Counted from the first letter of the stretch, positions 44,939 through 57,845 are shown. The stretch: 64,000 nucleotides of DNA from Pocillopora verrucosa (GCF_036669915.1 NC_089322.1:1932501-1996500); one strand, 5' to 3'. The notes: generated by a model from the letters alone, not told the origin. A program made the numbers and translations.

Positions 44939-45853
44939 TTAAATACCTAGGCTAGATGAAACTGAAAGCCGTGCAGATATATCTTCTTGAATATACAAGT
45001 CTTTGGCGTAATCGGATTTCCACCGCCCGTGTAATTTTAATAACCTGTCTGATACAGGGCCGCTAGGTGAATTTACGGCAGCGGTTGCCCCACCGGACCT
45101 AAGACTGTGTAACCCAAAAAGTTTGGAGTCGTAACCTAGAGCCTTGAGAGCTTCCAAAAAGATTTCTCGACACCTAGAATACGAAATTCCTTTGTTCCCT
45201 AAAACATAAGTATTATAATTTTTCTGAAATACTAACTGCCTGATTAGGAGACCGTCTGCATTATGGTCCATTCTTGCAGCAGACATATACCTAAGGACCA
45301 TATGAACTGGACAAGTGGCATTGTCCGTTCTAGCAATAATAGCTTTATTACCTTCCCTGTAGACATCTGTTTTACTACTTGGTATAACAATGGACATATG
45401 GTCATCTGCGAAAGTTATATGCGAAGCTTTGATATTTGCTAACTCATTGAATCTGAAGAAACCTGCGAAACCTAAGAGGACTATGACTGAAATTCGCAGA
45501 TCTTTTAGATTAGCGTCTACCTTGCCATGTTTAGCAACTATTCTCTGGACCATATCAATAGAGAGAGGGAGCTTCCTATTCTTCCGTTGTGTGCCATTAC
45601 GTTTCGCAGCTTCAACAACATTTCTACACACTCCGGTTTTCAAAGGATTATTACTACAAGTTACGTCTACTACATCGTGTAGCCAAACTAATGCAGCATA
45701 AGCCATACTAACAGTGCTGGGAGAACCAGTCTTCCTGTGAAGTTGAGACAAATAGGCCGCTACAACAACAGGCTCTTGTGGCAAAACGAATTGAGCCTTA
45801 ACATCATTGCACCAACGCATAAATTTTTGACACTCAAGTAAATATCTATTCAT
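44939..45853 (-). CDS. tyrosine recombinase (DIRS integrase)
   Basis: 304 codons without a break. The catalytic set of the phage-integrase fold is visible: Arg134 in GFFRFNELANIK, Lys161 in SSKTDV, His249-x2-Arg252 in LHSLRSGGAT, Trp278 in HGRWKS, and a candidate nucleophile Tyr287 (KDLYIQ) or Tyr282. DIRS elements use such an enzyme instead of a DDE integrase to insert a circular cDNA without target duplication. The N-terminal ~100 residues form the usual SAM-like core-binding region. The frame is intact although the reverse transcriptase is interrupted. Confidence 0.92.
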   Translation of the reverse strand: MNRYLLECQKFMRWCNDVKAQFVLPQEPVVVAAYLSQLHRKTGSPSTVSMAYAALVWLHDVVDVTCSNNPLKTGVCRNVVEAAKRNGTQRKNRKLPLSIDMVQRIVAKHGKVDANLKDLRISVIVLLGFAGFFRFNELANIKASHITFADDHMSIVIPSSKTDVYREGNKAIIARTDNATCPVHMVLRYMSAARMDHNADGLLIRQLVFQKNYNTYVLGNKGISYSRCREIFLEALKALGYDSKLFGLHSLRSGGATAAVNSPSGPVSDRLLKLHGRWKSDYAKDLYIQEDISARLSVSSSLGI

Positions 45854-46039
45854 CGTCGAAGGTTGTCTGGCCTTAAACTGATCAGTAATGAGGCGCAGCT
45901 TGAAGGGAGCTAAAGATCCATAGAGACTTGCTCAACAGGACTGAGCAGAGATGGCCTGTTGAGGAAAACAAAAGGAAAAAACACATAACAGAGGGGTGTA
46001 GAGGTGGAACAATCTTACTCACTGATTCATGGCTAAAAG

Positions 46040-46330
46040 GGAATAAGTACTACAACCCGGGTGCTATTAGTTCTCAACACCACTACATTCATTAAATGAA
46101 GATCAAAAAAGGGCAATAAATAACACAGCACTATTGGAGTGCTATTCGTTGTCGACAAAACTTCTGCACATTGACACTGGCCGAAAAGAAATAAATACCT
46201 CAACACTGGTAAGGTGCTACTCGTTGTCAGCACATCTACCTGATATAAAATGATCAAAGTGAAATAAATAACGCAACACTGCCAAGGTGCTATTCGTAGT
46301 CAGCACAAATTCCACTCGCTAGATTGTGGC
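46040..46330. repeat. four ~75-bp direct repeats inside the DIRS element
   Basis: ggtgctattagttctcaaca, agtgctattcgttgtcgaca, ggtgctactcgttgtcagca and ggtgctattcgtagtcagca recur at about 46060, 46138, 46212 and 46288, each preceded by an aacact/aacacag word. The array separates the recombinase frame from the upstream polyprotein. Confidence 0.75.
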
Positions 46331-46353
46331 CGAAAGGCCAACCTTTCAGATTC

Positions 46354-47599
46354 TTACCCCGAAGGAACGAAATTCAATCTTAAAGCCACTACATATCCCG
46401 GAGTATTTGGCGAACCCAGAATAGAATTGTGATTTCGCCCGTGCGTCAAAGCTTGAGGCATAGACAAAACTCTTAAATCCTGGATGAAACTGCAATAAAT
46501 ATTGGTTAACAGGGGCCAAAACACGGCTGACTTCCACAGTGGAACAATAAGGGTGCCCTTGGCTCCTTGACTATATATATAGGCAAGCGTTCTGGGAATA
46601 AGATAAACTGGCGGAACTAACCAGCAGTTCTCAACTTCCCACGACTGCATAAATGCGTCAATGCCCGACGTTTCCGGGTTCCAAAATCTAGAAAAATATC
46701 TGGTGATTTTTCTGTTGTAATACGTGGCAAAACAATCCACCGTGTGGGGACCCCAAAGACTATCCAAGTCTTTGAAGACGTCCTCAGTGACCTGCCAATT
46801 GTCAAAATCCACCAGTTTGCAAATAAAATCTGCCCTGGTATTGCCATCTCTAGGAACCCATTCAATATCCAAATGAATGCTGTGTTCGTAACATATCTTG
46901 AATATTCTTAAGGCAATCGTGTGTAACTCGAGATTCATGCTACCGACCTCAACGATTTTGGCAGTGGCCTGGTTATCGGTATACTACTTAATATGTGATG
47001 AACTTAAAATCGGAAGGCAAGACAGAAGTGAGAATTCAATTGCACTTAATTCTCGCCACGTAGAACTTCTACTCCTTTCGTCCTGCGTCCACATTTTGTG
47101 GCAAATATGCTCGCCGTCATTGATATAAGAAACAGCTCCGCAGGCAATATTACTAGCATCTGAAAAAGTTACTTTCTGAGGTTTGCGGAAAACAAAGCAA
47201 TTTTTATAATTGCGTAGATGGATATTGTTCTTCCAGAAAACGATTTCATCCTTACAATACTCGTCTAAAATCATAGGTGTATCCCAATGCTCAGCAATAG
47301 CAATTGTCATCTGACAGTGTCTGGTAGTAATTCTGGGTAAATTTCCAGTAACCGGACATGTAGACATAACTTTCCCGACAAATGATGACAATTGTCTAGC
47401 CGCAATTGTGCATTTTTGAGCTTCAATAAAAGCCACACAATCAACGATACCTTGGACCCTCCTGGGTGTAATACTAATAGTACCAAGAGTGGAGTTCCAG
47501 ACCAATCCTAACCAAGTAATAATTTGCGTTGGTTCCCAAATTGACTTTTCGCTATTTGTTATAAATCCGGCTAAACGTATGTCGGAACGAACCCTACTA
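46354..47599 (-). pseudogene. DIRS polyprotein, C-terminal part (RNase H, methyltransferase-like)
   Basis: The frame continues directly from the reverse transcriptase part across the EnSpm insertion. It holds the RT connection (TWLGLVWNS), RNase H with VTFSDAS, WRELSAIE and TDNQA, and an MT-like segment (LWGPHTVDCFATYYNRKI, WEVENCWLVPPV). One in-frame TAG at 46984-46986 sits just before TDNQA, where relatives have a tryptophan codon, so a single base change ended the frame. Downstream the frame stays open to 46354. Apart from this stop and the insertion the sequence shows little decay. Confidence 0.82.
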
Positions 47600-47935
47600 C
47601 ACTGTAAAATTAAAAGAGCTGATTTGGCCCCAAAAATGGGGCCAAAACGAGTGAGTCCAGTTTGGCACTAGCCTAGGGTCAATTCGGCCCCATTGAAATG
47701 GGGCTGTTTTTGGCACCAATTTTGGGGCTGAATCGACCCCATTGTAGGGGCCAAATTGGACCACGTGAAGGGTGAATTTGAAAACTACAGGGGCCACTTT
47801 GAAATTTATAGGGGCCAAAACAGCCCCCAAAATTTCAGCCCTCTCACAAATGGCCCCTTTAAAAAGAGCCGATTCAGCTCCAATGTGAGTCCAATTCAGA
47901 AGTAGAGGGCTCTTTCCTCTGCACACTGATATCCC
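47600..47935. repeat. EnSpm left subterminal repeat array
   Basis: About a dozen variants of gggGCCAAAt / tttGGCCccc in both orientations (for example 47625, 47640, 47685, 47748, 47812). In CACTA elements such arrays bind transposase. Confidence 0.85.
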
Positions 47936-47989
47936 CCCTCACAATCAAATAATGAAAATACACCTCATATTTTATCTTTCAAACACTAA

Positions 47990-47995
47990 TTTATT
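47990..47995 (-). terminator. polyadenylation signal of the SAM-domain gene
   Basis: AATAAA on the - strand, about 365 bp beyond the stop at 48361. Confidence 0.4.
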
Positions 47996-48360
47996 CAGTT
48001 CTAGGTATTGTTACTGTTAAAACCTTTTACAGACCATGATTTTAAAGTTATGAAGAATCTTAGACAAACATTTGAAAGAATAGGACAATACATTTTTAAC
48101 ATTAATGCAACCAGTTTCTAAAATATATCTCTTCACTAAATCAATATACTTCTCAAAATTGCAAACATTGCTAGAAATTTCACATGAGACACTTGTAACT
48201 AAAGCTTCCCTTTTCAATGACTCAGCAAATGTGATAATGTGAGGCAGCTTATAATCAAGACTGACTGAATTTTTTGAAGTACAGAAAATTATCAAAATAA
48301 CACAACCGCAACAAATTGTCCTGCTCCTGCACAAGAGTATAAATCTTGTTTGATTCTACC

Positions 48361-51300
48361 TCAGGCATTTGCCAAGTCATTGAAAAAGGAGGAAACAGTA
48401 ACAAGAGTCTGCCCACGCCCAATTTCAAGCAATGCTTGCTCTAAAAAAGTCAAAATTGCCTTTGACTGATTGTAGGAGACATTAAAAACATAAAATGAGC
48501 CAAGTAACCCAATGACAGCATCAATAATTTTTTCTTGTGGGAGCTGACAAATAATACTCCCCTCTGTGACTATATACAGGAGATCAATGTCATAAATATC
48601 TCCAACAATAACAATTTGTGGCTGGATGTAATCTATAACTGCTGAATCAACATCAGCTTCTCTCTGCAATAAAAACAAATTTTACAACCATATTAAAAAC
48701 AAGCCAAAGTGCAAAGGAGCATCAAAATTACTGGCTAGTCTGCTGGGTTCAGTTGGTCACTTTACCCTCATTTAATTTTACTCAAATGATATATATGTGG
48801 GATGTTTTTCTAAAACTATAAGCCACAACATTAAAAAAGGAAGTGGAAATTTAGCTCAATGCTTTTAATTTGTCTTCCCTTCAAGCCTTGAAAAATACTA
48901 CACGACTCCCAAAGTATCTGCGCATATCACAAATGTACATGTGGGGTGTTCAACCCCCAGGAAAAAGACATCAACTATTCCATGTGCAGTATTTATCTTA
49001 TGGTTTGACTACAGCAAAATTTTTTTAAAAAAAAATTGCTAAATCACAATAATGGAAAAAAAGAAGGAAAATAAATACAACCCCAAAGTACTTGAAGCTT
49101 AGTATCTGGACTTCATAGCAAATGGGCTCAGTAATTTTAGCTGTTCTGTAGTATTTTTGTACCTAAGTAGCAGTTTTTATAAACTCCTACCTCCAAAATG
49201 GTCACAACTTCTTCTTGAAGTCCCCTTTTCTTTCCACTCCGCTGGCGCAGAACTTTGTTGATGACCAGCAGGGATGTCCTACTTTTAATTTCTGTAATTT
49301 AAATACAGAACAATTTGTTTTTTGTGAAAGTGGGAGACATTAACCCCTATATAACAGCATACTTTCCAATCTAGCAGTCTTGATAAACTCTCCTTAAAGC
49401 CAGGGCTTATACAAGTTGTAAAATCAAAGGTGACTTCTAATCAGGTGTCTGTGACAGCAGCAGAATGTTTTACACAAGTTAAGGTATAATACTTCTTTGT
49501 AAATGATTGAAAACCTCATTTTTACCTTCTCTGTTGCATCCCTCTTCACTAAGGGCAGCTTCCATTCCATCCATTACCTCATTGACCACCTTATCTTTGC
49601 TAGCAGCAGCATATTTTAGGATATGCTGCTGCCACATAAGGTATTTTTCCCGCAATTTGGTTGGGATGTTATCATCATTGAATATTCTACACAGCTCAGC
49701 TTTTAACTGCATTGAAAGGTAAGGCAGAAAACATAACATGTAAGTCGTCTTACTTGTCCGATGAATCTACTCTAGAGGTATTCATAACCACATGTGTACT
49801 GAGAATCCAGAGAGAGAAATGCTGTTCTTAAGGACTGTTCATGCCCTTAATAGGAACACAAATATATTGGTAAGGAACTTGCCTTTCATACACACAAAAT
49901 CCCTCTTCCCCCATTAAGAAAAAAATTAGTACAATTGGGAAGCATATCATTTAAAAGTATTGGACTGCAATCTCTGACAGGTACCCTAGTATCAGCCAAA
50001 AGTTGGCCAAAAAACAAACAAACAAACCTGTAACTGGTTTAGATTTTTGACAGATACAAGCAATTTACAGCTAATACTTACATGGATGAAGTATTTCAGA
50101 GATGGGTACTCCATCAACACAGCCTTCACCAATTTAGGGGCAGTTATGATTTCATGGCGGCGGAGGGGGAATGTTTTATCCATGAAATCCTTATGAGCTT
50201 TGTGCTTTCGGTGGTTTCTCCTGACTTCATTGCGATTTTCCTCAGCAAAGGCTTTTAAAGTTGCCAGAGTCTCACCTGCAGGTAAGTCTGGCTGCTGTGC
50301 CCAAATACTGAAATCTTTTTTTTGCCTTTTGGCCTTAGAGGGACCAGCTTCAGCAGGATTGGCTGGATGTTTAGGTTTTTGGATTTTTTTCATCCTGTTG
50401 AAAATCTTGACCTCCAAATAGCCCTGGAAAAGGGTCAGGACATTGCATAAATTAATGCCTAATTTTTTTGCACATTTGTTAGTAAACTTTACTCAACTAA
50501 TGATATTACTTTCAATGTGTGGAGTTCACATCATCTAAAGTTTTTCAGTTGGCACTTTATTCTGCCCCTTTCCCACTCTGTGCCTCCTGGCTGAACACTA
50601 CACATCTAATTCTATGGTAGATATGTGTTATAATTATTGGTAACAGCCAATCACACTTAAGAACTTAAAAGATCAGAGTGATTACTCTGCACCTTCTAAG
50701 TTTAAGCCAAGAAATTCAGCACAAAAATTTCTATTTTTACCATAAGTAGAAGAAGCAAACTGATAGATTTTTAAAATTTACTAACCCATTCAGTGTCTGA
50801 GTCAACTAGTTTCTTGCCAGCCATACATGGATACTCTTCAACAATTTTTTTAGCTATCCATTGCCTCTCAGAGCGCTTTGGGTGGCTGGTGAAGTGGTTG
50901 ATGCTTGTACAAACATCCCGGACCAATTCACTTTTCTGGTTTGCACTGAGGTATCCCTCCTGGATACCTAACTCTACTGAGGCAGAGAACTGTAAAAAAA
51001 GTAAACAAATGAACAAATTTATTTGTCGTTGGAGAACAGTAATTTTTGTGACTAAAAAGTTTCCATAAATGTAAACAAACTGTGCATAAAAGAGAAAAAA
51101 CATAATCATACCTCGATGATATCAATAATTTACTTTCACCAAACTATGTACTTATCGAGAAAGGAAATCATACTCCTAGGCACTTCAGTTTTCATGAATT
51201 AACAAGGATTGCTTAAAAAAACTAAATAAAAAAAAAACGGAAAAGTTTCTTACTCTCGATGGAAGCTGGAACTTTGATAGCCATCCAAGAGGAAGCTATA

Positions 51301-52407
51301 GGTAGAAATATTTTTTGAATAAATTAGACTGTCTGATAACATGTTATCAATTAAGTAATTTTTAATTTACCGAATTCACACATTAGGTTTACTTTGTTTT
51401 ATGCATAGTGGACGTAAATACATATCTAGTATATTTCAATAAAAATTAGCAGATCTCACCGTTTTTGACGGCTGTTTTCCCCGACATTTCTCTTCTTTAA
51501 CGGACCAACTGGCACCTTGTGTTTTTTCCTTTGGGGTAAAATAGGAAGAAAGGAATTGATAATGTACTCTTCACTATCCAGCCATCTTCACCATCTTACC
51601 CCATAAGAACTTACTTTAGCAATGCCCAGTTCTATCGCCTCGTCCATGATACAAAAATCCTTGGGAGATTTTCCCTTTTCATTGGGTGTCGATGTTAGTT
51701 CTAAATTTTCATCATCGCTGGTGTTTTGTGAATCGTCAGTCGACGTGTAAAACGAATTGCTCGTAGAACTTGATTCTGCACACTGAAGGAGAAAGAGCAA
51801 AAAATTCAGCTTAATTGGAGACAAACTAAGATATGGACATAAAAATAACAATTAATTTTTTTAAGGACAAGTTTAAGAATTCGGAGTGAGGAATCCTAAA
51901 ATCAGAGAGTCTTGAAAGAAGTCAAGTTCATCTTGTGCAAATGCAGTATCCGTTTTGAATTGTAACCGTCTCTATCTCTCGGCGCCAAAATGAGAACACA
52001 TGACTTTAGTTGTGAAACCGCTGAGAGTCAGGGGAATCACGCATGCGTCAAATTCTTTGGCGGGAAAACTAATTATCTTACCGACGAAGAACTCGCACCA
52101 TCTCTAGGTTCAGCGTTCATCAAGATCAATTTCTTGAATTTTAGTCGCTCTTTTACTAAGGGAAAGTAGTGCCTCAGTTCTTCTACATATTGGACAATGC
52201 CGAGGAGATCTTCACCGTCCAAACCGTCCTTTTCTGCAAGATAAGATACGAACAAAGATCAGTGAAGGAGTCAAGTTTGTGTACATAAAATTGCAATAAA
52301 ATGTGTTGTTAAGCAAATTTCTTTCGCTTACCTATCCTCTCTAAAGTCTCTGGAGAAAATCCATGCGACTGGAGCCAAGAAACAACCTCCTCACCACTGT
52401 AGTTCAT
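48361..52407 (-). CDS. EnSpm-encoded SAM-domain protein
   Basis: Ten exons on the - strand: 52407-52332, 52233-52082, 51782-51615, 51528-51460, 51295-51254, 50989-50786, 50423-50082, 49706-49526, 49291-49191, 48663-48361 (TGA). Phases agree throughout and give 545 aa. Residues 1-70 form a sterile alpha motif (VSWLQSHGFSPETLERI, then DGEDLLGIVQYVEELRHYF, LVKERLKFKKLI). A Ser/Asp-rich linker follows. A conserved middle part (about 170-350) has TSHPKRSERQWIAKKIVEEY and MEYPSLKYFIH around a basic Lys/Arg-Pro stretch. The C-terminal ~130 residues are hydrophobic-helical. Annotated animal genomes contain similar 'SAM domain-containing protein 3-like' genes linked to EnSpm, so this is probably an accessory DNA- or partner-binding protein. 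Its exact role is unknown. Exons 4-5 are short and least certain. Confidence 0.8.
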
Positions 52408-52666
52408 TATTGAGTCCGACGCACGAGGTCTAGCTAGGTTCGTTCGACTAATGAGATACGAAGAAGGAGCTGCAGAGAAGCACCAGCAAAAGAAGGACGA
52501 ATTTTGGAGGGAAATCGCTTTTATAACAAAATTTTAATCATTAAAAAGTTCACAGTTTTAAGTTGAGTAAACCAATCGTTAGCTGCGGTTTCGTTCGAGT
52601 TAAAGATCTACCAGTTTACCCCTCAACATTCCCGAATCCCTACGTCCTTGTGGCGTTTAAGTTGTG
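52408..52666. promoter_or_regulatory. bidirectional promoter interval of the EnSpm element
   Basis: 259 bp separate the ATG codons of the two divergent genes, so both must start transcription here. No TATA box is evident on either side; ccaatcg (52571) is the only CCAAT-like element noted. Confidence 0.6.
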
Positions 52667-55600
52667 ATGGGTATTCCGTGTAACATGTGCAATGCTGTCC
52701 TTGACAATTTTGGACTAGTTATCAGCCATTTCAGGCGGGTACATAGAGAAGATCCTAATTTCTTTGTTACATGTGGCATTAATGGATGTGGAAGAACTTA
52801 CAAGAAATTTTATGGGTACAGAAGTCACGTACACAGAGTGCACAGAGGATTTCTACGAGTTGCACGTGACGTTAAACAACCTCAGGATTTAGTGCAAGAT
52901 ATTGAGCCTGAAGAGCAAGCTGGTGATTTGCTTATTGATGAAGCACTTTTTGAAGAAGACAAAGACGATATCCAAAATGAACAGTTAAGAAACACGAGTG
53001 CAGCATATCTTTTGCGAATCAAGGAAACACACAATCTCTCACAAAAAGCTTTGGATGACATTGTACAGAGTACCAGTTCTCTTGTCTCTACTGCTGTTAA
53101 GTCAGTATGTATAAATATTGCCAATAAGCTTTTGAATATGGAGGAAGAGGAAAATCATGTGATACAAAACATAACATGGCAAACTTTATTTGAGGAAAAT
53201 TCTGAGAAGGCAAGCCCATTTCAAAACCTTGAAACAGAAAATAGACAAAAACGAGCATTTAAAGAAATCTTTGGTCTTGTTGTAAGTATAAGAAATTAAG
53301 TATATTGTACAATTTAGGATTTCCTTGTTAATAGTAAGGGAGTAAATCACTATTTTAATGAAAAGAAAAGCACCTTAACATACAGCTGTTAAAGACACCA
53401 AATTCTGCTTACAATGTTCAAACATGCCTAAACAATTTATAGTTGTAATACCAGAGACAGAAATGTGCAGTCTTTTCTCTTGTTTTATACCAGCTAGGGC
53501 TATGCTTGAACCAGCTAGCTAGGCTAACTTAGATGTCTCTGTACCAGTATGATATTTTGTTGGAATGTAATAAATCAACATGCATTATGTAATGTCCCCT
53601 GAACAGGAACCTGTGAAACGTGTGCTTGGAAACTTCCATGGTCATCGACAGAAAGGTCCAAAAAGAAGAAGGGTTCAACTAAATGATGAAGTCATTGAGA
53701 TCCCTCTTCTTGAAAGTTTAGAGCAGTGGTTGAACAACCCCTCAATTTTGAAACAGGTAAACAGAAATTATGGTGAAGTCAATCTACACTTTGCCATACT
53801 TGTTTTATCATAGGGGAACTTAGTTTTATGTGGACCAGTTCTTTAACTTGTGGGAATTTGCCTAGCTGGTAATTTTCCATTACTTTGCCCAGTGGTATTC
53901 TTAAATTTTGATAAAGGTGGAATGTTAAATGTGGTGATTTATTTGTAAATTCTTACGAATTGTTTCTGAACAGGTGGAAAACTCACATCAACGACATGAT
54001 GAGATGATTGCTGATTATTGTGATGGTCAGGTTTACCGCCAGCACCCTCTTTTCTCTAGGGACCCACATGCTTTACAGATTATATTGTATTATGATGATG
54101 TTGAAGTTGTGAATCCACTGGGCAGCAAAACTTCAAAACATAAAGTTGGTAATGAGATATTTTTATTTCACTATACTGTCACAAGTCATGAGACATTCAT
54201 GCATGTACCTCAGAGAGTAAGGAAAGGCATTTAGGTGTAGTTGTTTCACAATTAAGATTCAACCAGTTCAGATACTTATTTGATGTCATAATCAATTAAC
54301 CTTTGTAAGCATACTAAATGTTGCATACTATTTTAGGCGTTTTTTACTATACTCTTGGGAATATTGACCCTAAGCACCGATCCCAGCTAAAGGCAATGCA
54401 GCTTCTGGCAATTGCAAAGAGAACTGTGATCAAGAAGTATGGATGCAATGAAATTCTTCAAACATTCATGACAGAGCTCAATCAGTTAGAGCAGGTGAGA
54501 GTTAAATAATGACCACAGTGTGCAGTACATTCAATATCTGTTGTAGAGTAAACTGAAAGTATAGAAATGCAACAGACTTTAAAAATGTTGTACCAGTCTT
54601 ATTTGTATTGTATATATTGGACAGATCAGGGCTTGACTATCAACATTCTCGTTTTTTTATTTGATCTATATTTATTTCCTAAGGATGGAGGATACCAGTT
54701 TATCATAAATGGGGAAAGAAAGTCTTTGAGAGGAACCATCAGCTTTGTTTCTGGTGATAATTTGGCATCCCAGGAGATTGGAGGCTTTAAAATTGGAAGC
54801 TGTTCTGCACTGAAGTGCAGAGTTTGCATGGGAGATGCAAATGATGTGGCTTCAAAGGTAATATAATAAAATAAAAGATGAACTATTTTTCCACTGACAA
54901 TATAATAAGTTTTGTCAATCTACATGCAGCTGTCTAAATCTCTTCCCATTCACTTTGCACTCTGCTGCCTACTCATAAGTTTTTTTCTAGGCTTTTGCTC
55001 ATTGTGATAACTTTTGGCTTAACTTTCCCAGCAGCCATGTGAGAACCATTCTATGTGGAACCAAAGATACTCCCCTCTATTAATGATTAAACCACCTGAT
55101 CCTGTGACTTACCATGAAAAAACTGTGTTGTAAATCGTGTCTTATAGAGTTTGTAATTGAAGAGTGGTGTTGAAATCCAATAACTTTCTCATTATTCCCC
55201 ACAGTTTGTGGAAGACGATTTCCAATTACGCACCAAAGCAATGTATGATCAGCAGTGCACAGCCATTGAAAATTCAGCCATTGACATTTCTTCACAGTTT
55301 GGAATAAATCTGAGATCAGCCCTGAACCAGTCACGATACTTCCATGTCATAGAAGGTCTTCCGGGTGATGCAATGCATGATGTCCTTGAGGGGCTTCTTC
55401 AATATGAAGTCAAAGAACTCCTCAAATATGCTATATATGAGCAGCAGTTTTTCACTTTGGAAAATTTAAATTGTTGGATTAAAAATTTTGATTATGGTTA
55501 TCCAGATGTTTCCAACAAACCATGTGTTATATCAAGTGCCACCCTAAATTCCAACACTAATTCTCTCAAACAAAAAGGTAAAATTGCATTATTAGTAGCT

Positions 55601-57600
55601 TCATTCGTACAACATGCTTTATCCAGAGATACAGTCTTAGCTTTGAAATCATTGCTTGTAACTCTGACACAAGATACATTCGTCATCATTGCATTGTCAC
55701 CCTAGTGTACACTGTTAGTATTAATTTTGTACACAAAAGGCTGTCTTTTTGTCCATTTTTATTGTTATGGTAATATTTGAACTGCAAGTTACAGTAATTC
55801 AAAATTTTCCAAACATTTGCCATGTGTTTAACATCATGATCCTACCATTCTGGTATATTTTTTTAAAGTAGTGGAATATTTTGGTAAATGATCAATGGCA
55901 CCGATACATATATATATTTTATTTATTTCACTCATGAAATTGATAAAACTGTGTTTTGGTAGCTCTGTTGATCATAATGTGATTTTAGCTTCACAGATGT
56001 GGTGCCTTGGCCGTTTCCTTCCATTGATGATGGGCAGCCATATCCCTCGTGATGATGAGAAGTGGGGTCTCTTCTTAAATCTTTTGGAAATAGTGGACAT
56101 TGTTTTTGCTGATGCAGTCACACTTGATAAAGCAGCTTACTTAAGGGATTTAATCACAGATCACCATACTAGCTTTACCCAGTTGTACCAAAATTCCTCT
56201 GTGATTCCAAAGATGCACTATATTCTTCATTACCCCAGGACAATGGTAAGGTAAGTTGGAAATTAAAAATATTTTAACTTTTCTTTTGATGGGTGATAAT
56301 TTTGTGACATAAATCTTTGTGTTATTGTTTGTGTTTTCCAGTAGTTATCTATAGTACATGTAAGGTTGATCATTGAAAAAGGAAAAAATGTAAATATGTA
56401 GCATTTTGATATTTAAGGCTTGGTCCCATGGTACGGTCCTGGACAATGAGATTTGAGGCAAAGCATGAAAGACTCAAACGGCTGGCCACATCCCTTGGCA
56501 ATTTCACCAATATTCCTTGGACGCTGGCTCTTCGTCATCAGTTGAGGCAGTGCTATGAAATATCAGGCACTAAGCATGGTCATCCATCAATTGAAAAGTC
56601 TTTGGAAGTAGGCCCAGGTATTTAATTACAACCATTTTATTTTCCACTGGTCTGAAAGTATGCTGACATTCATATGTGCATGTGAATTTGCCTGTGACAA
56701 TATAGACATGTGTATTTATCTAATGGGGGTCCTTAGGACCAACAATTCTGCTTTTATTTATTTAGTGTAGAGACCATTCATTGGAAAAAAACTGCCACAA
56801 TTATTTTTTGTCAACTTGTAGCCAATAACCTTTAAGCCTGCTGTCTAATTAGATATGTTATGCCTTTTAAAAAAAACAAAGACACTTATTGTAATATTAT
56901 GAGGTTATTATTGCCATTTCCAGGGACTCAGAAAGAAGCTAACAGGGCAGCATACTTCAACATGCTTCTTGAGAAGCTTGACACCCTGGAAGGTGAAGAC
57001 CTAATTCATGAGTAAGTAATTTCATTTAATGCAAACACCATTCAAGTGCAGATTTTAAACTAGGTGAAGCAGAATTAACAACTTTACATAGAACAAGTCA
57101 TGTAAAAAAAAAAATTCTGTATTAAGAATACAAATATTTACATGTGCTCAGGGTATTCAATGGTAATTTTTTGACAATGGCACTTTTGTTGTAGTTTTTT
57201 GTTCTTGGACAACCCATCTTTTTCATCTTTTTTGACGGTTGTATTTTTCAGGGCAAAATGGTGCATGGTCTTTGGTACCAAATATAAAAAAGGTGCAGCT
57301 GTCCACACAGGAGGAGATGGGCTCTTACCACAGTTCTCACTGATAGACAAAATTGTGACAGTTCCTGGGAAAGATGCTTCACAGGTCTTTTTTGTTTTGA
57401 AAGAAATTGTTACCCATCATTATGAAGTCCACTTGCATGCATATCATGTGAAGGTTTTAAATGATGGAGCAGTCAGTGTCAGGAGCCAAGAAGAACTCAC
57501 AACATTTAGGCCTTTGCATATTTGTAGAAGTATTGGGGACAATCAATCCAGTTTTATCTGCCCTAAAAGTGATGTGGATGTTTACAATGAGCAGATATAG
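52667..57600 (+). CDS. EnSpm/CACTA DDE transposase
   Basis: Ten exons: 52667-53281, 53607-53756, 53974-54148, 54337-54494, 54684-54857, 55205-55577, 55989-56250, 56418-56617, 56924-57011, 57252-57600 (TAG). They join in frame to 847 aa. The start at 52667 gives two C2H2 fingers (Cys5, Cys8, His21, His26; Cys36, Cys41, His54, His59), presumably for binding element ends. The RNase H-like core follows with Asp391 in FVSGDNLASQE, Asp479 in LPGDAMHDVLEG and Glu649 in WTMRFEAKHE, the DDE triad pattern of the EnSpm/TNP2 group. A CxxC (CRVCMGDAND) lies between the first two. No stop or frameshift was found. Intron-rich structure is normal for animal EnSpm elements. Confidence 0.92.
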
Positions 57601-57839
57601 AAAAGGTGTCTGCAAATGATCTTGGAAAGGTGTACTGAGTATATGTCAGCAATCAAATATGATTTTTTGGATTATGTCTGCAACAGGCTGTCATTTTTTG
57701 AAAAGTGCATTGAATATAGATGGGCAAAAAAAACTGTTTGCTTTTAAAGGTATTGTATATAAAACTGCTTGTGAAATGACTTGTAAATAGCATTGAAGCT
57801 TTTGTAAAATAAGTTGTAACCTAGTGATAATCATGGATT

Positions 57840-57845
57840 AATAAA
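57840..57845 (+). terminator. polyadenylation signal of the EnSpm transposase
   Basis: AATAAA 240 bp after the stop, with a T/G-rich stretch following. Confidence 0.55.
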
